Shown one piece after another: positions 1-8,898 of a stretch of 64,000 nt of DNA. Below the pieces are notes generated by a model. It had not been told where the DNA came from and searched no databases. It saw only the letters and a list, made by a program, of their open reading frames with translations. The translations under genes were made by a program, and so were the position numbers. Position 1 is the stretch's first letter. Each line of letters starts with the position of its first letter. This DNA is from an uncultured Ilyobacter sp. (GTDB lineage: Bacteria > Fusobacteriota > Fusobacteriia > Fusobacteriales > Fusobacteriaceae). The stretch lies in NCBI RefSeq assembly GCF_963668085.1, contig NZ_OY764059.1, positions 124,001-188,000 of the forward strand, read 5' to 3'.

Positions 1-174
1 TTAGTTTGGCATAACATAACCTTAGAGAGTTTTCAGTTAAACTTGATGATATTCCCCCTCATACTAGTTGGAGCATTTATAGGAGTTAGGGTTGTTAAGT
101 TTGTTCCCGAAAAATCCTATAGGCTCATGATGATAGGAGTTACCATAATTGGTGCAGCTAGACTCCTCAGTTAA
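1..174 (+). CDS. TSUP (TauE/SafE) family permease, C-terminal fragment
   Basis: The first 57 codons of the window read through, in frame 1, to a TAA at 172-174. The peptide has two hydrophobic stretches separated by a short basic loop: PLILVGAFIGVRVVKFVPE, then YRLMMIGVTIIGAARLL. A Gly-Ala-x-x-Gly turn, a positively charged loop with Tyr-Arg, and a final helix ending in LL is how TauE/SafE (TSUP) sulfite/organic-anion exporters end. The start lies outside the window. A good hairpin terminator follows 16 bases after the stop. The substrate cannot be told from this fragment. Confidence 0.6.
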   Translation, partial: LVWHNITLESFQLNLMIFPLILVGAFIGVRVVKFVPEKSYRLMMIGVTIIGAARLLS

Positions 175-190
175 AGCTATATTTTAAGCT

Positions 191-238
191 GAAAAAAGGT
201 GATCCTGACTTCAAGGACCACCTTTTTTCATTTTTTTT
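191..238 (+). terminator. Rho-independent terminator after the TSUP permease
   Basis: The arms GAAAAAAGGTG-ATCC and GGACCACCTTTTTTC pair over 15 positions with one mismatch and are followed by a run of eight T. The hairpin ends transcription of the permease. The A-rich 5' arm may let it also serve the convergent endonuclease gene. Confidence 0.8.
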
Positions 239-307
239 AAACCATGCGTCCGAAAATTTTAGTTAAATTGATTAATAAATAACAACAGATATAAGTAGGA
301 ATCTGGA

Positions 308-1129
308 TTAATTTTCAGGCCAAATATATCCAACCCATTCAGGATTATCTATAAATGGATTTCTATTTTTTTGAATTTCATAAACTCTTTCGTGTCTCAA
401 CCTTTCACGATCATCCACAGGATCTAGGGCATGCCATTCTAATAATGTGCTTAGTTTTCCGTATCTTCCGTCAAAATCTTCTTTTGAGCTCTCAGTGCCA
501 GTGTAATCAACTAATTCTAAATCATAATCATCATATTTATCTCCTAGACCCTCGTATCTAACGGCCATATAAAACATCATTCTGGCCACGTCTCCCTTTA
601 TCTCGTCTCTTGGTTCCCAGGAGTCATAGTCTGATTTAGTTCCTTTGGCTTCCTTAACGTTTTTTCCTCCGTCGTCCAAGTCCTTATTTCCTTTTGAACT
701 ATTAACAGTGGTGTCTGTAGGTCTCAAGTGATGCAGGTCTGTATAGGCATAGTTGCTACTTTGGGACTTAAATCCCTTGGATTTTGGCCAAACATGTTCT
801 CGGTTCCAGCCGTTTTTATAATCAAACTGTGACCTTAGTTTTTTTGCCTGACTTCTTCCTGTATAGAATAAAATTATATTTTCAGGGTTATTGGGATCTT
901 CATCTGTAAATTCCAAAGCATTATATGCCTTTTTATATGTTAATTTTTTATGATTTTCTGTAATTATATCGTTTAGGGTTTTCTTGAGTTCTTCCCCTGT
1001 TTTCCCGTTAACTTTGATATAATATTTATCATTTGTAGATGCAGTTTTATTTATAATTTTTTCTTCTGGTTTTTTTTCACAGCTAAGTAAAAATAATGAG
1101 AGTAACAGTATAGTTAATATTTTTTTCAT
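308..1129 (-). CDS. Endonuclease I family secreted nuclease (lipoprotein)
   Basis: 273 aa. Residues 1-17 form a lipoprotein signal (MKK, a Leu-rich core, lipobox LLSC with the acylated Cys at 17), so the mature enzyme should be anchored to a membrane facing outward. The body matches endonuclease I (EndA/NucM, beta-beta-alpha-metal fold): Asn109-Arg-Glu-His112-Val-Trp-Pro, and Asp131-Leu-His-His-Leu-Arg-Pro, which carries the general-base and metal-binding residues. The family cuts DNA and sometimes RNA with little sequence preference. A likely role is nutrient scavenging or degradation of extracellular DNA. It stands alone, 15 bases downstream of the S24 repressor on the same strand, so the two may be co-transcribed. 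Family assignment is firm; the substrate is inferred. Confidence 0.9.
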   Translation of the reverse strand: MKKILTILLLSLFLLSCEKKPEEKIINKTASTNDKYYIKVNGKTGEELKKTLNDIITENHKKLTYKKAYNALEFTDEDPNNPENIILFYTGRSQAKKLRSQFDYKNGWNREHVWPKSKGFKSQSSNYAYTDLHHLRPTDTTVNSSKGNKDLDDGGKNVKEAKGTKSDYDSWEPRDEIKGDVARMMFYMAVRYEGLGDKYDDYDLELVDYTGTESSKEDFDGRYGKLSTLLEWHALDPVDDRERLRHERVYEIQKNRNPFIDNPEWVGYIWPEN

Positions 1130-1144
1130 ATTTCCCCTCCCTAA

Positions 1145-1804
1145 TTATTTTAATAATTCCCTGTATCTCACTTCAACAACTCTTCCTACGATATTAAAGT
1201 CATCGGTGCTTTTAATTGCAATATTGGGATATTTGTCATTTATACTTTGGAGAACCAATTTATTCTTATTAAGTTTCAGAACTTTGACATATGCCTCGTC
1301 ATTTAAGTTGAATACCACTATTTTATTTAGGTTTTCTTCCAAAGTGTTTTTGGTGGTGTCAACGATTATTTCAGAACCATCTTTGATTCTAGGTTCCATG
1401 CTGTCTCCCTCGACCTTCATTATAAAGCATTTGGAGTAGCTCATGCCTTCATAGGTGATAACAGGGGAGTGTTTTTCAGGGTTTTCAAAGTTTAGTTTTC
1501 CTGGACCTGCACTGGCAGTTCCTACAATAGGTAGCTTTATTATCTCACCTACCAAATTTTTAACATTACTTCTAGAGTAATTCTTGTCTTTAGACTCTTT
1601 CCACAGTTCTAGCAACTCATTTCTTTCATCTTCAAGGAGTTTTAGGTTATCTAAAATTAAATTGAATATATGAAATGTGGGAGTTCTCCTTCCGCTTCTT
1701 ATGTCGCTCAGGTACTGGGGACTTATCTGGCATTTTACTGCGAGCTCCTTTCCTTTAACAGAACTTCTTTTCATATATATTTTTATTCTTTCTTGGAAAT
1801 TCAT
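1145..1804 (-). CDS. S24-family (LexA/CI-like) self-cleaving repressor
   Basis: 219 aa. The N-terminal half is an XRE-type helix-turn-helix (about residues 16-45, with KELAVKCQISPQYLSDIRSG). The C-terminal half is a LexA/UmuD-type S24 peptidase. Visible catalytic elements are the Ala99-Gly100 cleavage site, the Ser135 nucleophile in GDSMEP, and the Lys174 general base in YVKVL. Proteins of this design bind operators and cleave themselves when RecA is activated by DNA damage. It is transcribed divergently from the DNA polymerase IV gene, with 142 bases between the starts, which suggests control of dinB and itself. It could be a phage-derived CI homologue, but no phage gene lies nearby. The start has a GGAGG-type site (read as the complement of CCTCC at 1810-1814). 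Confidence 0.85.
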   Translation of the reverse strand: MNFQERIKIYMKRSSVKGKELAVKCQISPQYLSDIRSGRRTPTFHIFNLILDNLKLLEDERNELLELWKESKDKNYSRSNVKNLVGEIIKLPIVGTASAGPGKLNFENPEKHSPVITYEGMSYSKCFIMKVEGDSMEPRIKDGSEIIVDTTKNTLEENLNKIVVFNLNDEAYVKVLKLNKNKLVLQSINDKYPNIAIKSTDDFNIVGRVVEVRYRELLK

Positions 1805-1946
1805 AATTACCTCCGTCTAAATCTTTTCACTATTAGTATACCACTATTTTTTCTAATTTATATATTAAAACGAGTATAAAAAAATTAAACTAGAAAAAAT
1901 TAAACAAAAAGCGTATAATTTAAATAACAGAGTTGGGAGGTGCCAT
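1805..1946. promoter_or_regulatory. Divergent promoter/operator region between S24 repressor and dinB
   Basis: The 142-bp gap holds a perfect -10 (TATAAT, 1914-1919) for dinB with no clear -35. It also has a direct repeat CACTATT (1828-1834 and 1842-1848) and a repeated AGTATA (1835-1840 and 1874-1879). These repeats are the best candidates for the repressor's operators. I found no perfect long palindrome. The dinB ribosome site GGGAGGTG lies just before its ATG at 1947. Confidence 0.4.
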
Positions 1947-3122
1947 ATGGATAGAATCATACTGCATATAGATTTTGATATGTTTTTTGCAGCTGTGGAG
2001 CTGCTAGATAATCCGATGTTAAAAAATAAGGCGATTGCAGTTGCTTTACCTAAGGCCAAAAGAGGAATAATAACAACAGCTAGTTATGAAGCACGAAAGT
2101 TCGGAATAGGCAGCGGTATGGCTATAGATATAGCCAAGAGAAAATGTCCTGACCTGACTTTGGTATCTCCTCGTATGTGGAAATATGAAAAAATAAACAG
2201 AATCTTTCGGGAAATTGTTTCTCAATATACAGATAGATACGAGTTTGTGGCTTTAGATGAAGCCTATCTCGATATAACCTACACCTATGAATTTTATGAT
2301 ACTCCTGATCAGTTGGCTGTGAATATTCAGAAAGATATTTATAGAAAAACAGGATGTACCTGTTCTGTTGGCCTGGGATACAACAAAATCTCTGCTAAAC
2401 TTGCATCAGAAAAAAATAAGCCCAATGGTTTCGGAAAATTAAAAACCAAAAAGGAGTTCATAGAATATACGGCGGATAAAAAGTTAACTAAAATCAATGG
2501 AATTGGAAATAAAATGGCTGAGAATCTATATCATCTTTTTTATAAAGAGACACTAGGGCAACTGAGAGAAGTATCACTAGATGAGCTAAGGTTTTATCTA
2601 GGCAAACCAGGGATCACTATATACCACATGATAAGGGGGATAGACAGCAGAATAATAGGCGACTGCTATAAGAGAGACGGTTATGCCAGCAGGCAGACCT
2701 TTCAAAAAGATATCTTCGGTAGAGAAGAGGTTTTGAAAAAAATAGTTAAACGTATAGAGGAAGCCAGCTGGCAAATGAAGAAAGATAATAAATCAGCTTA
2801 CACAGTTTCTTTGATAATAAGGTATTCAGAGGGGTTTCATAGGATTACAAAAAATAAAACTCTTAAAAATCCGGTGAAAGAACCTCTTGAAATATATAAA
2901 GTCATAGAAAAAATATCTGAGGAAGTGGAGTTGGACAAGTTTATCAGACAGATAGGAGTCAGACTTAGTAAGACCGGGAAAAGTAGTAAACTATATCAGC
3001 TTTCATTTGGAGAGGGAAAATCCTTTACGAGAAAAAAAGAGGTATTCAAGTTGACTTATGAGCTTAAAAAGAATTTTGGAAGAAGGGTAATACTAGATCC
3101 TTTAGAGGCGAGATCAAGATAG
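1947..3122 (+). CDS. dinB: DNA polymerase IV (Y-family translesion polymerase)
   Basis: 391 aa. The catalytic acidic residues are in place: Asp9 in HIDFDMFFAAVE, and Asp104-Glu105 in ALDEAYLD. The finger motif YEARKFGI and the helix-hairpin-helix region (KINGIGNKMAENLY) are also present. The length fits the thumb and little-finger domains. Y-family polymerases copy past damaged bases with low fidelity and are usually SOS-induced. The divergent S24 repressor supports that here. A small unknown gene follows 6 bases downstream and is probably co-transcribed. Confidence 0.93.
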   Translation: MDRIILHIDFDMFFAAVELLDNPMLKNKAIAVALPKAKRGIITTASYEARKFGIGSGMAIDIAKRKCPDLTLVSPRMWKYEKINRIFREIVSQYTDRYEFVALDEAYLDITYTYEFYDTPDQLAVNIQKDIYRKTGCTCSVGLGYNKISAKLASEKNKPNGFGKLKTKKEFIEYTADKKLTKINGIGNKMAENLYHLFYKETLGQLREVSLDELRFYLGKPGITIYHMIRGIDSRIIGDCYKRDGYASRQTFQKDIFGREEVLKKIVKRIEEASWQMKKDNKSAYTVSLIIRYSEGFHRITKNKTLKNPVKEPLEIYKVIEKISEEVELDKFIRQIGVRLSKTGKSSKLYQLSFGEGKSFTRKKEVFKLTYELKKNFGRRVILDPLEARSR

Positions 3123-3128
3123 AATATT

Positions 3129-3545
3129 ATGAAAGAAGTGAATGATATGGGAATAATAAATATATTAGCCTTAAATGAAAGAGAGATAGAAACAATAAAA
3201 CTTCTCCTTGAATATGCTGAAAAAAAGGCAAAAAATGAGGAGATGAAACTTATATGCAGTCAACTTCTAGAAAAGATTAGCCTGAAGTATTACTTTTCTC
3301 CTGAAGAGGATGGAAAACTAAAAGGGTTATCACCCAAGGCAAGAAGCCTATACTATGAGTTTTATGAAAAGTATGATTTTGATCTTATAGATTTTGTAGG
3401 AAGGATATCCCAGGAGTACAGAGCTCCTAATGATATCTACAAGGCTCTTTTACGTCAATTTCCAATATCAACCTCGTTTTTTAAGGGTCATCCTCAGGAG
3501 ATAATCGATATAATTATTTTTGTTCTTGATGATAGCAGCGGTTAA
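3129..3545 (+). CDS. Uncharacterised protein co-transcribed with dinB
   Basis: 138 aa with no family I recognise. It is mostly helical and charged, has no signal peptide or membrane segment, and has a Lys/Glu-rich coiled-coil-like stretch at about residues 18-50. The ATG at 3129 has a poor ribosome site. The in-frame ATG at 3147 (protein starting MGIINIL) sits 7 bases after GAAGTG and may be the true start. It follows dinB by 6 bases and is likely in the same SOS-type transcript, so a damage-response accessory role is possible but unproven. Confidence 0.65.
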   Translation: MKEVNDMGIINILALNEREIETIKLLLEYAEKKAKNEEMKLICSQLLEKISLKYYFSPEEDGKLKGLSPKARSLYYEFYEKYDFDLIDFVGRISQEYRAPNDIYKALLRQFPISTSFFKGHPQEIIDIIIFVLDDSSG

Positions 3546-3700
3546 GGACTCTTTGAGCACCTCTAGAGATATCTATGTATATTCTTTCCGATTATCAGAA
3601 TATCTACCTTTCTTATATACTTGGATCCGTATTACAATTCTAGGGTTCAAAGGGAATGTTACATTTTAGATGTAAAAACAACTTTTAATATAATAAAAAA

Positions 3701-3740
3701 GCCTAAGTGTAAATGTTACACTTAGACCTTGGTTGAAATA
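3701..3740. repeat. 40-bp palindromic dispersed repeat, copy A
   Basis: A 10-bp perfect inverted repeat (CTAAGTGTAA, loop ATG, TTACACTTAG) is followed by the conserved tail GACCTTGGTTGAAATA. Sixteen bases of the 5' flank (TTAATATAATAAAAAA) are shared with copy D at 19884. Related copies lie at 13555, 16250, 19884 and 25955. All five are intergenic. Confidence 0.85.
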
Positions 3741-3818
3741 TAATTATTTGAAATTTTGTTTTTATTAGTCTATATTTATAGTTATAAAATAAATAAAAGG
3801 ATAATAATAGGAGGGAAA

Positions 3819-4697
3819 ATGCGTTTATCACAAATAAGATACTTTTTAGAAGTTTGCCGTTGTAATAACATTACAAAAGCTGCTAAAAATTTATATGTTT
3901 CTCAGCCGTCTATAACTGTTGCTATAAAAGATTTAGAAAAAGAGCTCGGAATAAATCTATTCAATAGAATAAAGCAAAGAATATTTTTAACAGAAGAGGG
4001 GAAATTTTTTTATGAAGAAAGTTCAAAGATAATAAATAAGCTAGATAATTTATTAGATGTGGTAAAGGATATGGGGGCGAAAAAAAATAATGTGAAAATA
4101 GGAGTTCCTCCTATGATAGGATCTTTTCTTTTTCCAAATATATTTGTAGGATTCAGGGAAAGTTTTCCAGAGATTAATTTAGAAATATATGAATATGGAA
4201 CGATAGAGTCAAGAGAATTACTTTTAAAGGAAGAATTGGATTTGGTAATTACCACAGGAGAACGATTTAAGCCAAATGAAATAAATTTTAATACAATATT
4301 AAAAACATCATATGGTTTTTATGTTGGAAAAGAAAGTCATTTATCTAAAAAAGAGAAAATTAGCTTTAAAGATATTAAAGATGAACCTTTGATTTTGTTT
4401 AATAAAGGGTTTTATATAAACAGGATAGTTATGAAAGAATTTGAGAGATTGGGAGTAAAATCTCCAAAGATTATTTTGGAAACAGGACAGGTTGAAACCT
4501 TAAAAAAATTTATTTCAAAAGGAATTGCAGCTGGTTTTTTAACAAAAGATTGTGTAGAGGGTTCTGATAACCTGATAGAGCTACCTTTTGATATTCCGAT
4601 GCCGATAACAATAGGCTTAGAGTGGAAAAAGGATCAGTACCTAAGAAGTGATGTAGCTAATTTTATTAAGTATATTAATAAAGAATATCAACTTTAA
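3819..4697 (+). CDS. LysR-family transcriptional regulator
   Basis: 292 aa from the ATG at 3819, chosen because AGGAGGGAAA precedes it directly; the reading frame stays open upstream to 3756 but without a ribosome site. The N-terminal winged helix-turn-helix is clear (MRLSQIRYFLEVCRCNNITKAA, then SQPSITVAIKDLEKELGINLF). The effector-binding domain follows. LysR proteins usually activate a neighbouring operon when they bind a pathway metabolite. The next gene downstream, in the same direction 205 bases away, starts the hydrolase/transporter/dehydratase operon, its probable target. A strong terminator separates the two. Confidence 0.9.
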   Translation: MRLSQIRYFLEVCRCNNITKAAKNLYVSQPSITVAIKDLEKELGINLFNRIKQRIFLTEEGKFFYEESSKIINKLDNLLDVVKDMGAKKNNVKIGVPPMIGSFLFPNIFVGFRESFPEINLEIYEYGTIESRELLLKEELDLVITTGERFKPNEINFNTILKTSYGFYVGKESHLSKKEKISFKDIKDEPLILFNKGFYINRIVMKEFERLGVKSPKIILETGQVETLKKFISKGIAAGFLTKDCVEGSDNLIELPFDIPMPITIGLEWKKDQYLRSDVANFIKYINKEYQL

Positions 4698-4727
4698 AAA
4701 AAATTTTAAAATATAGTGTTTTTTTAT

Positions 4728-4767
4728 AGAACAGAAAGATCTATTTTGATTTCTGTTCTTTTTTTAT
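4728..4767 (+). terminator. Terminator after the LysR gene
   Basis: The perfect 10-bp stem AGAACAGAAA / TTTCTGTTCT has a 12-base loop and is followed by seven T. It isolates lysR from the operon that starts at 4903. Confidence 0.9.
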
Positions 4768-4902
4768 TTAAACAAAATATAATTTCAAGTTAATAGTTTT
4801 TAACTATAGGTTGATAGAAGTTTAGTATTTTACATAAATCTTTATGAGAACTATACTAGTTTTATAAAAGAAAAAACAATATGAGTTAAAAAAGGAGGAC
4901 AA

Positions 4903-5811
4903 ATGTTATTAGAAAAATATTTTCCAGGGTTTGAAAAAAAATTTATTGATGTAGATGAAGGTAAAGTTCACGCAGTCGTAGGAGGAACAGGCAAAGAAGC
5001 TATATTATTTTTGCATGGCCACCCGGAAAATTATTTGATCTGGAGATTTATAGCTCCTAAATTATCTGAAAAATATACAGTAGTTGTAACAGATTTAAGA
5101 GGCTATGGTGAGAGTTCAAAACCGGAAGGCCTAGACGATCACTCCAACTATTCGAAAAGAGTAATGGCGAGAGATCAGGTACAAGTAATGCAGAAGCTAG
5201 GATTTGAAAAATTCCATGTAGTAAGTCATGACAGAGGATCAAGAGTGGCACACAGGCTGGTACTGGATAATTTGGATAAGGTTAATACGGTAACATACAT
5301 GGATATTCTTCCTACAGATGATATGTATGATAGCACCAATATGGCATTTGCAGAGAAATATTATCACTGGTTTTTATATATTCAGCCTAAACCTTTGCCT
5401 GAGAAATTTCTAGGGGCGGATCCTAAATTCTTTATTGATTTTAACCTTAGAAAGAAGATCGGCCCTACAGCAAAGCCAAACTTTCCAGAAGAAATCATGA
5501 GAGAGTATACCAGACACTTTGCAAACCCAGAAGTAATTCATGGTATTTGCGAGGATTACAGGGCATCCTATACGATTGACAGAATCCATAATGATGAAGA
5601 CAGAGACAAGGTGATAGATACTCCTACTCTGGCACTTTGGGGAGCAAACGGGATAGTGGGGAAAACTTGGGATGTACTTGCAGGATGGAAAAAGACATGC
5701 AGTAATGTAGAGGGTCTTGCTGTAGAAAACTGTGGACATTTCGTACCTGAAGAACAGCCGGAAATAGTTCTGGAAGCTTTGGAAAAATTTTTAGAAAAAA
5801 GCAGTTTATAG
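4903..5811 (+). CDS. Alpha/beta hydrolase of the fluoroacetate dehalogenase type
   Basis: 302 aa, alpha/beta-hydrolase fold with the oxyanion motif HGHPE (39-42 region). Every residue known to define fluoroacetate dehalogenases is present at almost the same numbering: nucleophile Asp110 in SHDRGSR, carboxylate-binding Arg111 and Arg114, acid Asp134, halide-binding His155-Trp156 and Tyr219, and base His279 in CGHF. In that family the Asp attacks the carbon carrying the halogen of a 2-haloacid and water releases the hydroxyacid. The rest of this operon handles tri/dicarboxylic-type acids, so the natural substrate may be a larger 2-substituted acid. An epoxide hydrolase is less likely, because those carry a different residue after the nucleophile. 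The ribosome site AAAGGAGGAC precedes the ATG. Confidence 0.8.
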   Translation: MLLEKYFPGFEKKFIDVDEGKVHAVVGGTGKEAILFLHGHPENYLIWRFIAPKLSEKYTVVVTDLRGYGESSKPEGLDDHSNYSKRVMARDQVQVMQKLGFEKFHVVSHDRGSRVAHRLVLDNLDKVNTVTYMDILPTDDMYDSTNMAFAEKYYHWFLYIQPKPLPEKFLGADPKFFIDFNLRKKIGPTAKPNFPEEIMREYTRHFANPEVIHGICEDYRASYTIDRIHNDEDRDKVIDTPTLALWGANGIVGKTWDVLAGWKKTCSNVEGLAVENCGHFVPEEQPEIVLEALEKFLEKSSL

Positions 5812-5932
5812 TTCATCACAAAATCAAATAAAAAAGCGATTTAACAAATTGAAAAATAAGAAGATATTTTAAGTAAAAAACTGTTGAATTTTGATAATTG
5901 ATTATTTTATAAACATTATGGAGGGAGGAAAT

Positions 5933-7444
5933 ATGAGTAGTAGTAGTGAATTAGCCCCAAATTTAAAAAATTCTCAAGAAAATACAGATAAAAAACTGGC
6001 ATTAAAAAATAAAGGAGTGAAAGTAATACCTTTATTAATGATATTTGCAGCAGGAATAGCAGCATGGTTTATGAAGCCAGGTGCAATAGAGGTAAATCAG
6101 TGGCACACGCTAATTGTTTTCCTAGGGACGATTGTTGGAATAGTTGCTAATGTAATGCCTATAGGTTCAGTTGGGATACTTGGAATTACAATGTTTGCAC
6201 TGACAAGAGCTGCAGGGGCAGAAACTTCCAAGGAAGCAGTAATGGATGCCTTAAGCGGACTGGATAGTTATCTTATTTGGATGGTTGTAGTGGCGTTTTT
6301 TATTGCCAAAGGTTTTGTTAAAACCGGATTTGGCAAAAGAATAGCTTTGCTGATGGTTAAATTTTTCGGTAAACGAACTCTTGGGCTAGTTTACGGTTTA
6401 TCAATAGCGGATATTATATTGGCACCAGCTACACCGAGTAATACAGCTCGTTGTGGAGGTGTGATATATCCTATTGCAAATTCACTGGCAAAAAGTTTTG
6501 ATTCGCATCCTGATGATGAGAAAAGCAGAAAGAAAATAGGCCACTACTTGATAACAAGCATAGGAAATGTAAACGACATTACAGCTACGTTATTTATTAC
6601 AGCCTATGCAGCCAATCCATTAGTAGTAAAATTAGCAGCGCCATTTGGAGTAGAACTTACATGGGGCGGATGGTTTATGGCTGCACTTATGCCGGCACTT
6701 GTAGCATTGATTATTGTTCCAATTGTACTTTATTTTATAATGAAACCGGAAATAAAGGTGACCCCGGAAGCAAAAGAGTTTGCAGAAAAAGAATTATCTA
6801 AGATGGGGAAAATCTCAAGAGATGAATTGATAATGTTATTTACATTTTTAGGACTTCTTACCCTATGGGTATTTGGAAAAAAACTGGGTATTCACTCTAC
6901 AACAGCAGCACTGGTTGGGTTATCAACACTTTTGGTAAGCAGCGTATTGAGCTGGGATGATGTTAAGGGTGATGCATCAGCATGGAATACTCTGGTGTGG
7001 TTTTCAGCTCTTCTCATGATGGCAAATTTTCTTAATACATTAGGATTTACAAAATGGTTTGGTAATGTGATAGGAAACCAATTATCTTTTATGACGAACG
7101 TTAACTGGGTAATAACACTTGTGGTGTTAAATGCTATCTTTATTTACATACACTATTTCTTTGCAAGTGGAACGGCACAGGTAGCAGCATTATATTCCGT
7201 GTTTCTAGGTGTAGGTATCAAATTAGGAATACCAGCTTACCCATTAGTATTACTTTTAGGATTCAGCGGAAGTTTATACTGTTCACTTACACAATACTCA
7301 CATGCTAGAGGACCAATTTTATTTGGCTCAGGGTATGTCACCACTAAAGAATGGTGGACAGCTGGATTTATAGTAAACTTGGTTAATCAGGTCATATATG
7401 TAGTAGTAGGTTTAATCTGGTGGAAGATAATAGGATTATATTAA
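5933..7444 (+). CDS. DASS/SLC13-family sodium:carboxylate transporter
   Basis: 503 aa from the ATG at 5933, preceded by GGAGGGAGGAA. About a dozen hydrophobic segments are visible. The family's clamshell motif with Thr/Asn-Thr is at APATPSNTARCGG, and the second helical hairpin region is near the C terminus (GLLLGFSGSLYCSLTQYSHARGP-like, HARGP at the end). The divalent anion:sodium symporter family imports citrate, 2-oxoglutarate, malate, tartrate or related acids with sodium. It lies 121 bases after the hydrolase and before a LeuCD-type dehydratase, so it probably brings in the operon's carboxylic acid substrate. The exact substrate is unknown. Confidence 0.87.
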   Translation: MSSSSELAPNLKNSQENTDKKLALKNKGVKVIPLLMIFAAGIAAWFMKPGAIEVNQWHTLIVFLGTIVGIVANVMPIGSVGILGITMFALTRAAGAETSKEAVMDALSGLDSYLIWMVVVAFFIAKGFVKTGFGKRIALLMVKFFGKRTLGLVYGLSIADIILAPATPSNTARCGGVIYPIANSLAKSFDSHPDDEKSRKKIGHYLITSIGNVNDITATLFITAYAANPLVVKLAAPFGVELTWGGWFMAALMPALVALIIVPIVLYFIMKPEIKVTPEAKEFAEKELSKMGKISRDELIMLFTFLGLLTLWVFGKKLGIHSTTAALVGLSTLLVSSVLSWDDVKGDASAWNTLVWFSALLMMANFLNTLGFTKWFGNVIGNQLSFMTNVNWVITLVVLNAIFIYIHYFFASGTAQVAALYSVFLGVGIKLGIPAYPLVLLLGFSGSLYCSLTQYSHARGPILFGSGYVTTKEWWTAGFIVNLVNQVIYVVVGLIWWKIIGLY

Positions 7445-7637
7445 AAAAATATTTATATATGTTTTTTAATAAAGTTCAGAAGGAAAGATGAAATTTGATT
7501 CAATTAATTTATGATGGATCAGTATTCGGTATGTTAATCTTTACAATCATTTTACACAAGTTACCGATGTAAAAATATATATGATTTAAAAAATTATAAA
7601 ATATATTTCATATCTTTATAAAAAATAGGAGGGGAAT

Positions 7638-8894
7638 ATGCACGCTATCCAAAAGATACTAGCAAATGCTGCAGGTAAAACTGCAGTTAAAACAGGAGAA
7701 GTATTAAATTGTGATATTGATTTTGCAGAAATAAATGATCTGTATCTGCAGACAATTCATTCATTCAACGATATTCAGGGGAAGATTTTTGACAGAGAAA
7801 AAGTGGCTTGTGTTTTTGATCACTATGCTCCCGCTTCAACACCTAAAGCTGCGAATATTCATAAAATTATGAGAGACTTTTCAAAAGAACAAAACTTAAA
7901 ATATCATTTTGATATTAATAGGGGTGTTTGTCATCAAATAATGCCTGAAGAAGGTCTAGTGAGACCGGGGATTATCATAATAGCTACGGACTCACATACT
8001 ACTACCATGGGTGCTTTTGGAGCCTTTGGAACAGGAGTGGGATCTACAGATATGGCGATAGCTATGGACAGTGGGAAACTTTGGTTCAGAGTTCCGGAAA
8101 TTATTAGGGTGGAGTTGAACGGTGAGCTTAGAGAAGGGGTATCTGCTAAAGATGTTATCCTTCATGTACTGGGAGACTTAAAAGCAGACGGAGCGGTCTA
8201 TAAAGCAGTTGAATTTGCAGGAACTTATGTTGAAAATTTAGGTGTATCAGATAGAATGACCATATGTAATATGGCAGTTGAGATAGGTGCCAAAACAGGT
8301 TATATGCAGCCCAACAAAGAAACTTTGGATTATATCGACGAAAGAACTGAATATGAATATACAGTCTATGAAACTGATGAAGATTTTGAATATGATGAAA
8401 CTTACACCTATGATGTTTCGAAGATTGATTTAAAAGTGGCTGTACCCCATAGCGTAGATAATGTTCACGATTTAAAAGATGTTGGCAGAGTCAAAGTAGA
8501 CCAGGGGTATATTGGATCTTGTACAGGGGGAAGGCTACAAGATATCAAACAGGCATTTGATATATTAGACGGGAAAAAAATCCATGAAAACAGCAGACTT
8601 GTAATAACTCCAGCTTCAAATGAAGTCTTGGAACATGCGGTAAAATTAGGTTATATAGGATCTCTTATCCAGTCGGGTGCAACTGTCGCCGCAACGGGCT
8701 GTGGTGCTTGTTTAGGTGTTCATTGCGGACTTTTGGCAGACGGCGAAGTGTGTATTTCGGCTACCAATAGAAATTTTCCAGGCAGGATGGGGAGTAAAAA
8801 ATCGGAGGTTTACCTAAGTTCTCCTTCAGTAGTTGCTGCTTCTGTTTTGAAAGGATATATAACAGATCCTAGAATTTTAGGGGAGGAGGATTAA
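7638..8894 (+). CDS. LeuC-family (aconitase-type) hydro-lyase, large subunit
   Basis: 418 aa, the short form typical of bacterial/archaeal LeuC, homoaconitase and dimethylmaleate/maleate hydratase large subunits. The three [4Fe-4S] ligands are seen: Cys295 in GSCTGG, and Cys355 and Cys358 in TGCGACLG. The active-site motifs DSHTTTMG, GTGVGSTD and FPGRMGS are also present. It pairs with the small subunit 4 bases downstream. The enzyme should add or remove water at a branched or unsaturated dicarboxylic acid. No leucine biosynthesis genes are nearby and the operon is catabolic, so a maleate/citraconate/2,3-dimethylmaleate or tricarboxylate hydratase is more likely than isopropylmalate isomerase. 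Confidence 0.85.
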   Translation: MHAIQKILANAAGKTAVKTGEVLNCDIDFAEINDLYLQTIHSFNDIQGKIFDREKVACVFDHYAPASTPKAANIHKIMRDFSKEQNLKYHFDINRGVCHQIMPEEGLVRPGIIIIATDSHTTTMGAFGAFGTGVGSTDMAIAMDSGKLWFRVPEIIRVELNGELREGVSAKDVILHVLGDLKADGAVYKAVEFAGTYVENLGVSDRMTICNMAVEIGAKTGYMQPNKETLDYIDERTEYEYTVYETDEDFEYDETYTYDVSKIDLKVAVPHSVDNVHDLKDVGRVKVDQGYIGSCTGGRLQDIKQAFDILDGKKIHENSRLVITPASNEVLEHAVKLGYIGSLIQSGATVAATGCGACLGVHCGLLADGEVCISATNRNFPGRMGSKKSEVYLSSPSVVAASVLKGYITDPRILGEED

Positions 8895-8898
8895 TAAT

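Noticed and set aside
3701..3740. Considered integron attC sites for the palindromic repeats
   Set aside because: The RYYYAAC/GTTRRRY core pair is not present at both ends, and no integron integrase is seen.
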